DNA of 55,585 bases from Halanaerobiales bacterium (GTDB taxonomy: Bacteria; Bacillota; Halanaerobiia; Halanaerobiales; M55B127): assembly GCA_018399995.1 (NCBI GenBank), contig JAGYMU010000005.1, positions 1 through 55,585 on the forward strand. The letters are read 5' to 3'. Shown piece by piece: positions 10,606 to 19,958 of this stretch. The position numbers and the translations under genes were made by a program. Positions within the stretch are counted from its first letter, which is position 1, and every line of letters starts with the position of its first letter. The notes under the pieces were generated by a model, which was not told the origin of the DNA, searched no databases, and was given only the letters and a program-made list of their open reading frames with translations.

Positions 10606-10945
10606 ATGAAAAGATATCTCTGGATTCCACGTATATTGACCATCCTGTTTATTATATTTATTTCTATCTTTGCTCTAGATTCATTTGGAACAGAAGATCC
10701 CTGATCTGGAAGTAGTTGGTTTTTTAATTCATTTAATTCCCACTTACATCATAATAGCAGTCCTGGCTATTTTTTGGAAAAAACCTTTTTACTGTGGCGT
10801 GTCATATATTGTATTAGCAGTTGTTTTCACATTATTTTTTGATACCTATCGAAATCTATACTCTTTTTTACTTATATCATTTTTACCAGCTTTTATAGGA
10901 TTATTATTTATAATTTTTAAAAAACCAAAAGAATTAAATAATTAG
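10606..10945 (+). pseudogene. Small membrane protein split between two frames (10606-10704 and 10685-10945); frameshifted gene or +1 recoding
   Basis: ATG at 10606 with upstream AAGAGG gives MKRYLWIPRILTILFIIFISIFALDSFGTEDP*, continuing in the +1 frame as DLEVVGFLIHLIPTYIIIAVLAIFWKKP... Confidence 0.6.
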
Positions 10946-11036
10946 AAATTAAAAATATGATTACAGATAATTATCAATTAAGGAAATTTCATATAAATAA
11001 GCCTTAAGTTAACAGTCTTGACAACAATACAAAAAA

Positions 11037-12266
11037 GGCTTCACCCCATTTTTGTTGAATATAGTTAATAGAAAAATAATAAACTAAAAGGGGTGAAACC
11101 TATTAGTAACTATATTCAACAAAAGAGTCTGTTTTCCTTGGAAGAATTATTTGATCTTCAAGAAAAATCAAAATTAGAACTTATCTTTGAAAATTTAAAC
11201 TTAAATCCTGTCGTTAATTCATTGAGAAACAATTCTAAAAAAGGCCAAAAGGCTATGACATTAGACCAATCATTAGGGCTTTTTTAGCTCAAAAAATAGA
11301 AAATATACCTACCAGGGCTGCCCTAGTTCGCAGTCTTAAGAAAGATCCTGTTTTAAGTTATATCTTGGGCTTTGGCTTTTATGGTAAAGTACCAGGCGAA
11401 GCAACTTTAAGTCGGTATTTTAACAAACTGGCTGAGTCAGATAGTTTGGAACTCATTTTTCAAAACTTAATAGAAAAAGCTTATAAATTAGATATTATTG
11501 ACCCTGAAAATATTGCAATAGATGCCTCCAAGCTTAATTGTTATGAGAGAGCAAAACCAAAAACAAAGATTGATAAAGATAATCCTAATACCCCTGATTA
11601 GGGCAGTAAGTTAGATTCTCATAAAAACAAGATAGTCTGGTTCGACTGGAAAGTCCATCTAGCAGTTGATACGGAAAGTGAACTTCCACTTGCTGTCTCT
11701 GTGACACCTGCTAATGAAAGTAATGGTGACATAGCTTTACCTCTTGTAGATAAAGCAAGTGAAGTACTAACTAATATAAAATGTGAACATCCTAATTATT
11801 GGACCATGGATTCTGCTTATGATCGTAAAACTATCTATGAAGATATTTTATTCGATTACAATGGACAAACTATTATCCCCATTAATGTGAGAAACTCTAA
11901 CGAGCCTCCAGCATGATATTATAACTATGACGGCACACCTATTTGTAGTGCCGGCCATAAGATGGTCTACACTGGGATCACTATAACGGAGATAACAAAT
12001 TCAGATGTCCTCATGTATTGGGCAAAGTAGATTGTGTGCATGAATCTGATCTGCCTGGTGTTCAGATTCCAACTACGGTCATGTAACTAAAAGAAGACCG
12101 AAACAAGATCCCCAGTATATCTCGACTTTTCATCGAGGATCGAGTATCTGGAAAAAAATTTTTGATAAAAGGACCAGTGTTAAGCTGTATCGGTTTAATT
12201 ACCGCTGAAATTACAACTGAAAAACTTAAACCCTACAGAAAGTACAGGCCGCATAAATTTAAATAG
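11037..12266 (+). mobile_element. Degenerate insertion sequence remnant carrying a broken transposase (boundaries approximate)
   Basis: Transposase-like fragments separated by stops and frameshifts over about 1.2 kb. Confidence 0.7.
11093..12266 (+). pseudogene. Transposase pseudogene, DDE type
   Basis: ORF pieces 11093-11287, 11365-11601, 11701-11916, then 'YGHVTKRRPKQDPQYISTF' style fragments; 'GEATLSRYFNKL', 'IDASKL', 'WKVHLAVDTESELPLAVSVTPANESNGDIALPLVDKA', 'MDSAYD'. Confidence 0.8.
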
Positions 12267-12690
12267 TTAAAAATTAAGAATAACTACTTACCTAAGAGAA
12301 TTGGACCCTAATTTAACTGGAATATATTGCAAATCAATGATTTCATCTAAATTTTATTGTTTTTAGGAAAAATTGAGTTGATTGTGTTAAAAATATTATT
12401 TTCAGACTAAATAAAGCAATTATGAAAGAACCTTAATTAAATAAATAGATAATAAATAATTGAAATAAAATACAAAATATAATAATTTTTGGTGATATAT
12501 GAAGATATATTTGTAGTGTCAATACAAAGTATATAAAAAACTGTCTTCGATCTTAGATGAAATTAAGATAGACTAACTATTTATTTATTTTAACATAATC
12601 ACCTTATATTATTGTGTAAAAATACAAAATTAAGTATTATTATAGAAATATATTGATTTCAAAATAAAAATGTGATAAAGTTATAATATG

Positions 12691-12706
12691 AGTGGGATAG
12701 CCCACT
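12691..12706. promoter_or_regulatory. Operator-like palindrome AGTGGG-ATAG-CCCACT upstream of the GntR gene
   Basis: Perfect 6-bp arms, 3 nt downstream of a TATAAT hexamer; core repeated at 13527-13538. Confidence 0.6.
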
Positions 12707-12736
12707 TATCTATGTTAATATTGGAGATGGTTATTA

Positions 12737-13474
12737 ATGAACATTAGTTTAAATAAAAATGGGCACATACCCTTATATTTTCAAATACAGGAATATTTTC
12801 GCAAAAAAATAGAAAATAATTTGTTAAAACCAGGTACGCAACTTCCAACAGAAAGAGAACTGAGTAATAAGTTAAATGTCAGCAGAGTCACCATAAGAAA
12901 AGCTATAAGGGGACTAATTGCAGAAGGTTTATGTGAAAAAAAAGTTGGGAAAGGGATCTTTGTTTCAGATGAAAAAATACCAATAAATGTACATAAATTA
13001 GAAGGTACTACTAATATTTTACAGGCAAGTGCAGATAAGATAAAAACAGTTGTCAATGAAAAAAAAATAATTCAAGCTAAAAAAAAATATGCCAATTTAT
13101 TAAATATCGATATTAATGATAAAATTTTTTATCTAAAAAGGATACGATATATTAAAGACATCCCGGTTATTTTAGAATACGCACATTTACCCAGCAAGTT
13201 ATTCCCTGAGCTTGAAAAGTACGATTTTAATCAATCTCTTTATAAAATTTTAAAAGAAAAGTATAATACATATCCAGACAAATCTAGAGGCTTCTTCAAT
13301 TTAATTATGGCAAAAGAAGAAGAAGCAAAGCTATTAAATTTACAGCTTAATACCCCCCTATTAATAAAAGCAGCCACTATTTACTCACAAGAAGGCATAC
13401 CTATAGAATATACCAAATCAGTTTACAGAACAGATCAATTCAACTTTTTAGTAAATTCAAAAATTATTGAATAA
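12737..13474 (+). CDS. GntR/HutC family transcriptional regulator (UTRA domain)
   Basis: 'PLYFQIQEYFRKKIENNLLKPGTQLPTERELSNKLNVSRVTIRKAIRGLIAEG' wHTH; UTRA-like C-terminus. Confidence 0.9.
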   Translation: MNISLNKNGHIPLYFQIQEYFRKKIENNLLKPGTQLPTERELSNKLNVSRVTIRKAIRGLIAEGLCEKKVGKGIFVSDEKIPINVHKLEGTTNILQASADKIKTVVNEKKIIQAKKKYANLLNIDINDKIFYLKRIRYIKDIPVILEYAHLPSKLFPELEKYDFNQSLYKILKEKYNTYPDKSRGFFNLIMAKEEEAKLLNLQLNTPLLIKAATIYSQEGIPIEYTKSVYRTDQFNFLVNSKIIE

Positions 13475-13526
13475 TAATTTTATTGATCCTCTTAAAGAAA
13501 AACAAGCGTGTATTATTATAAATTAA

Positions 13527-13538
13527 TGGGATAGCCCA
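13527..13538. promoter_or_regulatory. Second operator-like site TGGGATAGCCCA upstream of the sugar kinase gene
   Basis: Identical 12-nt core to 12693-12704. Confidence 0.55.
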
Positions 13539-13573
13539 CAATTCCATAAAATCTAATCTGTTGAGGTGGAAAA

Positions 13574-14404
13574 ATGAAAATAATAGGAATTGGAGACAAT
13601 GTCGTAGATAAATACTTACATCTAAATAAGATGTTTCCGGGAGGTAACGCTCTTAATATTGCTGTATATGCTAAACAACTTGGAGAATCGTCTTCTTATA
13701 TGGGTGTCTTTGGTACAGATGCAGCCGGCAAACATGTTAAAAATGTATTAAAAGATTTAGATATAGATATCTCACATTGTAGAACTTATCAAGGTAAAAA
13801 TGGAATAGCAGAGGTCAATTTAAAAGATGGTGATAGAGTTTTCGTAGGCGGCAATGGCGGCGGTGTTTCTAAAGAATATCCCTTAAATTTAGATAACGAT
13901 GACCTGGAATATATAGATAAACATGATCTCATACACAGCAGTTGTTTCAGTTTTATAGAAAAAGAATTACCTAAATTAGCTGATTTAAAAACACCGGTTT
14001 CCTATGATTTTTCAAAAAACTTTCAAGATTTTTATTTAGATGAGGTCTGCCCACATATTGACTATGCATTTCTATCATGCGGTCATTTAGCTAAAAATAA
14101 AATAAAAGAACTATTAAAGGATATAGTTGCTCGAGGATGTTCACTAGCAGTTGGAACAATGGGAATAAAAGGAGCCATTTTACTATACAATGATAAATTT
14201 TACTATCAAGAAGCTCATAAAGTAAATCCTGTTGATACTTTGGGTGCAGGCGATTCTTTTATTACCACACTTTTACTAGAACTTATGGAAAATAAAGAAT
14301 TCAGCGAGGAGGTGATTAAAAAGGGGTTAAAAAAAGCTGCAGAATTTGCTTCGAAAACCTGTATGTTCTATGGAGCCTTTGGAAATGGCAAAAATATAAA
14401 ATAG
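13574..14404 (+). CDS. PfkB family sugar kinase, fructoselysine 6-kinase (FrlD)-like
   Basis: 'GIGDNVVDKYLHLNKMFPGGNALNIAVYAKQLG' and 'VDTLGAGDSFITTLL'; genomic context. Confidence 0.82.
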   Translation: MKIIGIGDNVVDKYLHLNKMFPGGNALNIAVYAKQLGESSSYMGVFGTDAAGKHVKNVLKDLDIDISHCRTYQGKNGIAEVNLKDGDRVFVGGNGGGVSKEYPLNLDNDDLEYIDKHDLIHSSCFSFIEKELPKLADLKTPVSYDFSKNFQDFYLDEVCPHIDYAFLSCGHLAKNKIKELLKDIVARGCSLAVGTMGIKGAILLYNDKFYYQEAHKVNPVDTLGAGDSFITTLLLELMENKEFSEEVIKKGLKKAAEFASKTCMFYGAFGNGKNIK

Positions 14405-14416
14405 GAGGATGGAAAA

Positions 14417-15688
14417 TTGAGTAAAAAATTATTGAGTTTATCGATTGTTTTAACTATGTTATTCATCATGTCCTTTACTTTAACAATAGGGGCAGAGGAA
14501 GTAACTTTAAAGTTTTTACACAGATGGACCCAGGAACCTGACAACTCTTTCTTTGAAGAAATAGTAGCCAATTATGAAGAACAAAATCCTGATGTTAACA
14601 TTGATATGGAAGTTGTTTCTAATGACCCGTTTAAAGAAAAAATTAAAATCATGTTGGGAACTGAAAATGCACCAGATGTCTTTTTTACATGGCCAGGTGA
14701 ATTTACAAATAGATTTATCAGGGCCAATCAGATTATGGATATAACATCTTATATGGAAGATGGTTGGAAAGATACGTTAATCGATTCAGTTGTTGAACCA
14801 TTTAAATATGAAGGAAAAATCTATGGAGCCCCCTACAGACTAGATGCTAAGGTTTTTGTATACAACACAAAGATATTCGAAGAAGTTGGAGTAGAAGAAC
14901 CAGAAAATTTTGAAGAATTTATTACAATATTACAAAAAATTAAGGATGCAGGTTATACACCAATTGCTTTCGGTAATATGTTCCCCTGGGCTGTATCACA
15001 CTATATGGGGCAATTAAATTCTTACTGTGTACCTTATGAAACTTATATGGAAGACTTAAAACCAGCTGAAGGAGATTTTGCTCATCCGGGTTACTTAAAG
15101 GCCTTAGAAAAATATGAAGAACTGACCCCATACTTCAATCCTAGTTCCAATGCAATCCGTCATGATGAAGCAAGAGTATCCTTATTTAATGGTGAAGCAG
15201 CCATGATGTATCTAGAAATTATTGAAATTCCTACAGTTGAACAACAAGCACCTGAAGAATTTAAGGAAAACTACGATGTGTTCGTAATGCCTTGGATAGA
15301 AGGCGCAGAAGGAGATCCAAATGCACTATTAGGATATCCCGAAGGGTTCGTAATTTCTGCTAACACCAAACACCCAGATGAAGCCGTTGAATTCTTGAAA
15401 TATCTGACAGGTAAAGAGGTAGGTAAAAAAGAAGCACAGGACCTCTACTTTGTTAATGGTTTCAAAAATGTGGTAAGTCCTGGTGAAATTCCAGATTCTG
15501 TATACAACACAACACAATTGGTCTTAGAAACCGATAGTCTGGTAAACTGGTTTGACTCTTCACTTCACGCTGAAATTTGGAGTGTAGTTGGTAGCGAATT
15601 ACAAAAGTTAACTGATGGTGTTGCAACACCTGAAGAAGCACTAGAAGAAATGAGAGATATTGCAGAGGAAGTCAGAGCTCAATTCTAA
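14417..15688 (+). CDS. ABC transporter sugar-type solute-binding protein (FrlO-like; TTG start)
   Basis: Signal peptide; 'APDVFFTWPGEFTNRFI', 'GKIYGAPYRLDAKVFVYNTKIFEEVGV' family-1 SBP features. Confidence 0.88.
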   Translation: MSKKLLSLSIVLTMLFIMSFTLTIGAEEVTLKFLHRWTQEPDNSFFEEIVANYEEQNPDVNIDMEVVSNDPFKEKIKIMLGTENAPDVFFTWPGEFTNRFIRANQIMDITSYMEDGWKDTLIDSVVEPFKYEGKIYGAPYRLDAKVFVYNTKIFEEVGVEEPENFEEFITILQKIKDAGYTPIAFGNMFPWAVSHYMGQLNSYCVPYETYMEDLKPAEGDFAHPGYLKALEKYEELTPYFNPSSNAIRHDEARVSLFNGEAAMMYLEIIEIPTVEQQAPEEFKENYDVFVMPWIEGAEGDPNALLGYPEGFVISANTKHPDEAVEFLKYLTGKEVGKKEAQDLYFVNGFKNVVSPGEIPDSVYNTTQLVLETDSLVNWFDSSLHAEIWSVVGSELQKLTDGVATPEEALEEMRDIAEEVRAQF

Positions 15689-15700
15689 TAAAAATTGATA

Positions 15701-15733
15701 GAGCTATTGGGTAATTTAATTACCCAATAGCTC
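15701..15733 (+). promoter_or_regulatory. Intercistronic hairpin between SBP and permease genes
   Basis: GAGCTATTGGGTAA-TTTAA-TTACCCAATAGCTC, perfect arms of at least 14 bp, no T-run. Confidence 0.8.
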
Positions 15734-15743
15734 ATTATAAGGA

Positions 15744-16628
15744 ATGATTATTATGTATAAAAAGAAATTCACGCCTTATCTTTTTATTATTCCTGCATTA
15801 TTATTGATTTTAATATTTGTCTACATCCCAATCTTTGAAAATTTTTATTTTAGTTTTTTTAGGATGAATAGTTACATGCCAGGCAAGACATTTTTGGGTC
15901 TTGATAATTATAAGGATATATTCCAAAATGATATCTTTTATACTGCAATAATAAATAATACCTGGTATGCTGTCATTTCACTTATCTTTCAGGTGGGATT
16001 GGGCTTAGCGTTAGCAATCATACTTGAAAGTAAACTACTGGGTAAAGAAAAAAAGTTTTTTAGAACAATTTATTTCCTACCTTCAGTTATTGCTATTGCT
16101 GCAGTAGGACTAATGTTTTACTATATATACAATCCAAACCTTGGTCTATTAAATGCAGTTATAAGATTATTTACAGAAGGTGATTTCAGATATGCCTGGT
16201 TAGGTAGGCCAAATACAGCCATCTTCGCAATAATTGCGATGAGTCAATGGCAGTTCACCGGTTATATAATGATATTATTGATCGTATCAATACAAAAGAT
16301 ACCGCAGGAGCTATATGAAGTTGCAGAAATTGATGGAGCAAATTCCTTCCAAAAAGCAATTTATGTAACTATTCCTCAAATAAAAGAAATGATACTAGTA
16401 ACAGGTGTTATAACAGTAATAGGTGCCTTTAAGTTATTTACTGAAATATTCGTAACAACCCGGGGAGGTCCATATGATACTACTCAAGTATTAGGTACTT
16501 TTATGTATAAAACTGCCTTTTTTTATGACAAGATGGGCTATGCAGCTGCTATAGCTGTTATTATATTCTTTATAACTTTTACTACTTCAGTAATTCAAAT
16601 AAGTTTAGCAAATAGGGGAGGGGATTAA
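15744..16628 (+). CDS. ABC sugar permease (MalF-type)
   Basis: Six-TM permease with EAA loop 'VAEIDGANSFQKAIYVTIPQI'. Confidence 0.9.
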   Translation: MIIMYKKKFTPYLFIIPALLLILIFVYIPIFENFYFSFFRMNSYMPGKTFLGLDNYKDIFQNDIFYTAIINNTWYAVISLIFQVGLGLALAIILESKLLGKEKKFFRTIYFLPSVIAIAAVGLMFYYIYNPNLGLLNAVIRLFTEGDFRYAWLGRPNTAIFAIIAMSQWQFTGYIMILLIVSIQKIPQELYEVAEIDGANSFQKAIYVTIPQIKEMILVTGVITVIGAFKLFTEIFVTTRGGPYDTTQVLGTFMYKTAFFYDKMGYAAAIAVIIFFITFTTSVIQISLANRGGD

Positions 16629-16629
16629 A

Positions 16630-17475
16630 ATAAAAGAATATAAGCACTCAAATAAGAATTATATATTTAAAAAAACTATAGTTATTTTCATTTTAATTCT
16701 GTTGACAATTTTAGTCCTTTATCCTATGTACTGGGTGGTAATTAGTTCTTTAAAAACTAATAATGAATTTTTATCAGACCCACTGGGCTTACCAGCAAAA
16801 TTAAGATTTGAAAATTATATTTCAGCCTGGAATCAGGGTTTTTCTAGATACTTTTTAAATAGTATATTGATCAATATTGTTTCAGTTGTAATCACTGTTA
16901 GTGTGGGGGCAGCTTGTGCATATAGTCTAGCTAGATTTGATTTCAAAGGTAAAAATATAATATTTTTCACAATTTTAGCAGGGTTATTACTTTCACCTCA
17001 GGTCGCGGTTTTACCATTATATAAGTTACTCATCAGGCTAAAATTATATAACACATATTGGGCTCTTATCTTGCCCTATGTAGGATTTAACTTGCCTTTC
17101 TCAATATTTCTGATGAGATCATATTTTATTTCAATACCGAGAGAAATAGAAGAGTCTGCTTATATAGATGGGTGTAATGCCTTTACCACCTTTTATAAAA
17201 TTATAATTCCAATTAGTAAGCCAATCATTGCATCTGCGGCAATAGTAACTTCTCGTTTTTTCTGGAATGAATTTTTATTTGCTTTAATCTTTATAGAAGA
17301 CAGATCAAAGTATACAGTACCCATAGGTCTATCACATTTTAGAAATGCACTGACCACAGACTATACCACTATGTTAGCAGGTATAACAATTGCAGCTCTG
17401 CCTATGATAATTTTATTTTTAATTATGCAGAAACAGTTTATTAAAGGACTAACTGCAGGAAGCGTTAAGGGTTAA
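16630..17475 (+). CDS. ABC sugar permease (MalG-type); probable ATA start at 16630
   Basis: 'ESAYIDGCNAFTTFYKIIIPISKPI' EAA loop; frame open upstream of the called TTG 16702 with AGGGGAGGGG ahead of ATA. Confidence 0.85.
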   Translation: MKEYKHSNKNYIFKKTIVIFILILLTILVLYPMYWVVISSLKTNNEFLSDPLGLPAKLRFENYISAWNQGFSRYFLNSILINIVSVVITVSVGAACAYSLARFDFKGKNIIFFTILAGLLLSPQVAVLPLYKLLIRLKLYNTYWALILPYVGFNLPFSIFLMRSYFISIPREIEESAYIDGCNAFTTFYKIIIPISKPIIASAAIVTSRFFWNEFLFALIFIEDRSKYTVPIGLSHFRNALTTDYTTMLAGITIAALPMIILFLIMQKQFIKGLTAGSVKG

Positions 17476-17513
17476 TAATTTAGTAAAAAAATATAATTTA
17501 GGAGTGAAATAAA

Positions 17514-18524
17514 ATGGATGAGAAAAAAGTAGAAATCTATAAGAATATGATTCAAAAAGGGGTGGATCAAAGAGATGAAATTGAAGAGACAATGGAAAAA
17601 ATATTAAAAAAAGATGTACAAAACATATACCTAGTAGGATGTGGCGGCTCACTGGCTGTCATGAATCCTCTGAAATACATCTTAGAAACTAATTCTAAAT
17701 TACCTGTATATGTATATAATTCCAGTGAATTTTTAGCCATTAAACCCAAAAATTTCAATGATAAATCTTTAGTAATAACTTCTTCATACAGTGGTACAAC
17801 AAAAGAAACTGTTGACTCTGCTAAATATGCCAATGAGGTTGGAGCAACCACAATTGGTTTTACAGGAAAAGCAGATTCACCGCTTGGTAAAAACGTAGAT
17901 TATGTATTTGCCAACAAAGCAGATGAAGGTGTAACTGACTCTAAAATGGTTATGCTTTATCAAATAATATTTAACATATTAAAACATAAAGATAACTATG
18001 AATATTACGATGAAATCATGGAAGTCATGAATAAATTACCAGAATTACTGGTAGATGTTAAGTATGAGATAGAAGAAAGGGCCAAAGATTTCGCTGAAAA
18101 ATATCAAAATGCTGATTATTTTATGGTCTTAGGTACTGGACCTCTCTGGGGAATGGCTTATACCTATGCAACCTGTATTTTAGAAGAAATGCAGTGGATT
18201 CATGCTCAACCCGTTCACTCAGGAGAATATTTTCATGGTGCCTTTGAAATAGTAAGAGAAGATACTAAAGTAATCCTCTTTAAGGGAGAAGATAGAACCA
18301 GATCATTAGCAGAAAGGGCTCAAAACTTTACTGAAAAATATTCTGATCACTTGATCATAGTAGATTCAAAAAATTATGAATTACCCGGAATACCAGAAGA
18401 ATTTAGAGGTTATTTTTCACCTTTAGTTATTTCGTCTGTAATGGATGTTTTTTCTAAAAACTTAGCAGATAAGAGAGATCACCCTCTAGAAACAAGAAAA
18501 TATATGGGTAAGGTAGACTATTAG
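17514..18524 (+). CDS. SIS-domain protein, fructosamine deglycase (FrlB)-like
   Basis: 'LVGCGGSLAVMNPLKYILE', 'VITSSYSGTTKETVDSAKYA', 'PVHSGEYFHGAFEIV'. Confidence 0.82.
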   Translation: MDEKKVEIYKNMIQKGVDQRDEIEETMEKILKKDVQNIYLVGCGGSLAVMNPLKYILETNSKLPVYVYNSSEFLAIKPKNFNDKSLVITSSYSGTTKETVDSAKYANEVGATTIGFTGKADSPLGKNVDYVFANKADEGVTDSKMVMLYQIIFNILKHKDNYEYYDEIMEVMNKLPELLVDVKYEIEERAKDFAEKYQNADYFMVLGTGPLWGMAYTYATCILEEMQWIHAQPVHSGEYFHGAFEIVREDTKVILFKGEDRTRSLAERAQNFTEKYSDHLIIVDSKNYELPGIPEEFRGYFSPLVISSVMDVFSKNLADKRDHPLETRKYMGKVDY

Positions 18525-18537
18525 TAGATTTAATAAC

Positions 18538-18569
18538 CAGGCAGTATTACCCCCAAATAATACTGCCTG
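18538..18569 (+). promoter_or_regulatory. Intergenic hairpin downstream of the deglycase gene
   Basis: CAGGCAGTATTA / TAATACTGCCTG, 12-bp perfect arms, 8-nt loop, no strong T-run. Confidence 0.75.
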
Positions 18570-18594
18570 CTTTCCGTGTTAAAGGAGTAATATT

Positions 18595-19833
18595 ATGCAT
18601 GATGAAAATTTTTATAAAAAAAATTACATATACCTTATTATTGAAGGAATCCTCTTTGATGTAGGATTTGTTTTTTTTGACCCCACAACAATTTTACCTC
18701 TACTTATAGAAAGATTAACCGGTTCTTCCTTTTTAGTTGGTCTGTTATCAATGGTTAAGTATTTGGGATCCGGCATATTTTCCCTTCTGGCCGGTAACTG
18801 GAACCGAGCCGCCCAATACAAGAAACCCTTTTTAATAAAATACAGCTTTTTATCACGTTTCCCCATCTGGTTTTTAGGGCTCTATTTGATATTATTTCAA
18901 AATGATAATGTAGTGATGGTGGGACTATTCATAATATTTATCCAGTTATTATTCTGGTCGGGTGACGGTGCTTTATCTACCGCCTGGATAGATGTCATAG
19001 GTAAATCTATCAATCCCTATCAAAGGGGTAAATTCTTTTCGATAAGACAAATCATTTCAGGTTTTATATCTATCTTTGCTGGCTTTATAATCAAATATAT
19101 ATTATCTCTAGAAAACCTGGCTTTTCCAACTAATTATGGTATTATCATCACGATTAGCGCAGTAATCTATACTTTTTCTATTTTAGTATTTTTTGGTATA
19201 AAAGAAAAACCAAGTCAGGTTAAAGAAAAAGAGGATATAAAAAGCCTTCTTAAAAATTTGTCTTTTTATTTTAAAAATAATTCAGCCTTTTCAAAATCAA
19301 TGGTGGTTTTGGCTTTCAGTATGTTGAGCTCTATCAGTCTACCTTTTTATATCGTCTATGCTAAAACCAGCTTCAATATAGCCGATAGTACAGTCGGTAT
19401 ATTTATTATTGTACAGACAGCAGGAAAGATCCTGGGCGGCCTTATTTATGGATTAATAGGTGATAGGTTTGGTCACCATAAATCTATGCTAATATATGCA
19501 TTATCAACCACAAGTGCACCTCTTATTGCCATATTAACTGGGTTGTATTTTACTAATTATATTATAATACTATATTCATTTCTCTATTTTATCTTGGGTC
19601 TTTATCTTAATGGCTGGCCGATATTTTTTAATTATATGATTGATGCTGTTGATAGCGAAGAACGCAGTCTATATGCAGGATTGATTAATGTAGTTAAAAT
19701 TCCCGCTTCTTTAGCTCCTTTTGTCGGTGGTATAATGGTAAGTTTCTGGGGCTATATGCCCATGTTTATTTTGGCCTTAATATTTGCAGTTGTTAGCCTT
19801 TATTATGCATTAGACCTGCCAGATATGCGCTGA
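18595..19833 (+). CDS. MFS transporter
   Basis: About 12 hydrophobic segments; 'GLIYGLIGDRFGHHKSMLIYA' MFS loop motif. Confidence 0.8.
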   Translation: MHDENFYKKNYIYLIIEGILFDVGFVFFDPTTILPLLIERLTGSSFLVGLLSMVKYLGSGIFSLLAGNWNRAAQYKKPFLIKYSFLSRFPIWFLGLYLILFQNDNVVMVGLFIIFIQLLFWSGDGALSTAWIDVIGKSINPYQRGKFFSIRQIISGFISIFAGFIIKYILSLENLAFPTNYGIIITISAVIYTFSILVFFGIKEKPSQVKEKEDIKSLLKNLSFYFKNNSAFSKSMVVLAFSMLSSISLPFYIVYAKTSFNIADSTVGIFIIVQTAGKILGGLIYGLIGDRFGHHKSMLIYALSTTSAPLIAILTGLYFTNYIIILYSFLYFILGLYLNGWPIFFNYMIDAVDSEERSLYAGLINVVKIPASLAPFVGGIMVSFWGYMPMFILALIFAVVSLYYALDLPDMR

Positions 19834-19958
19834 TAATAATTTTTCAACTCAAAGGTCAATTCCTACTTTTATTGAATAAATAAATAATAGCTCATCATAA
19901 TTTGCAATAATTATCTTTTTAAGTCATCTAAAATTTAAGTTGGAATTGAGGAGTAATT

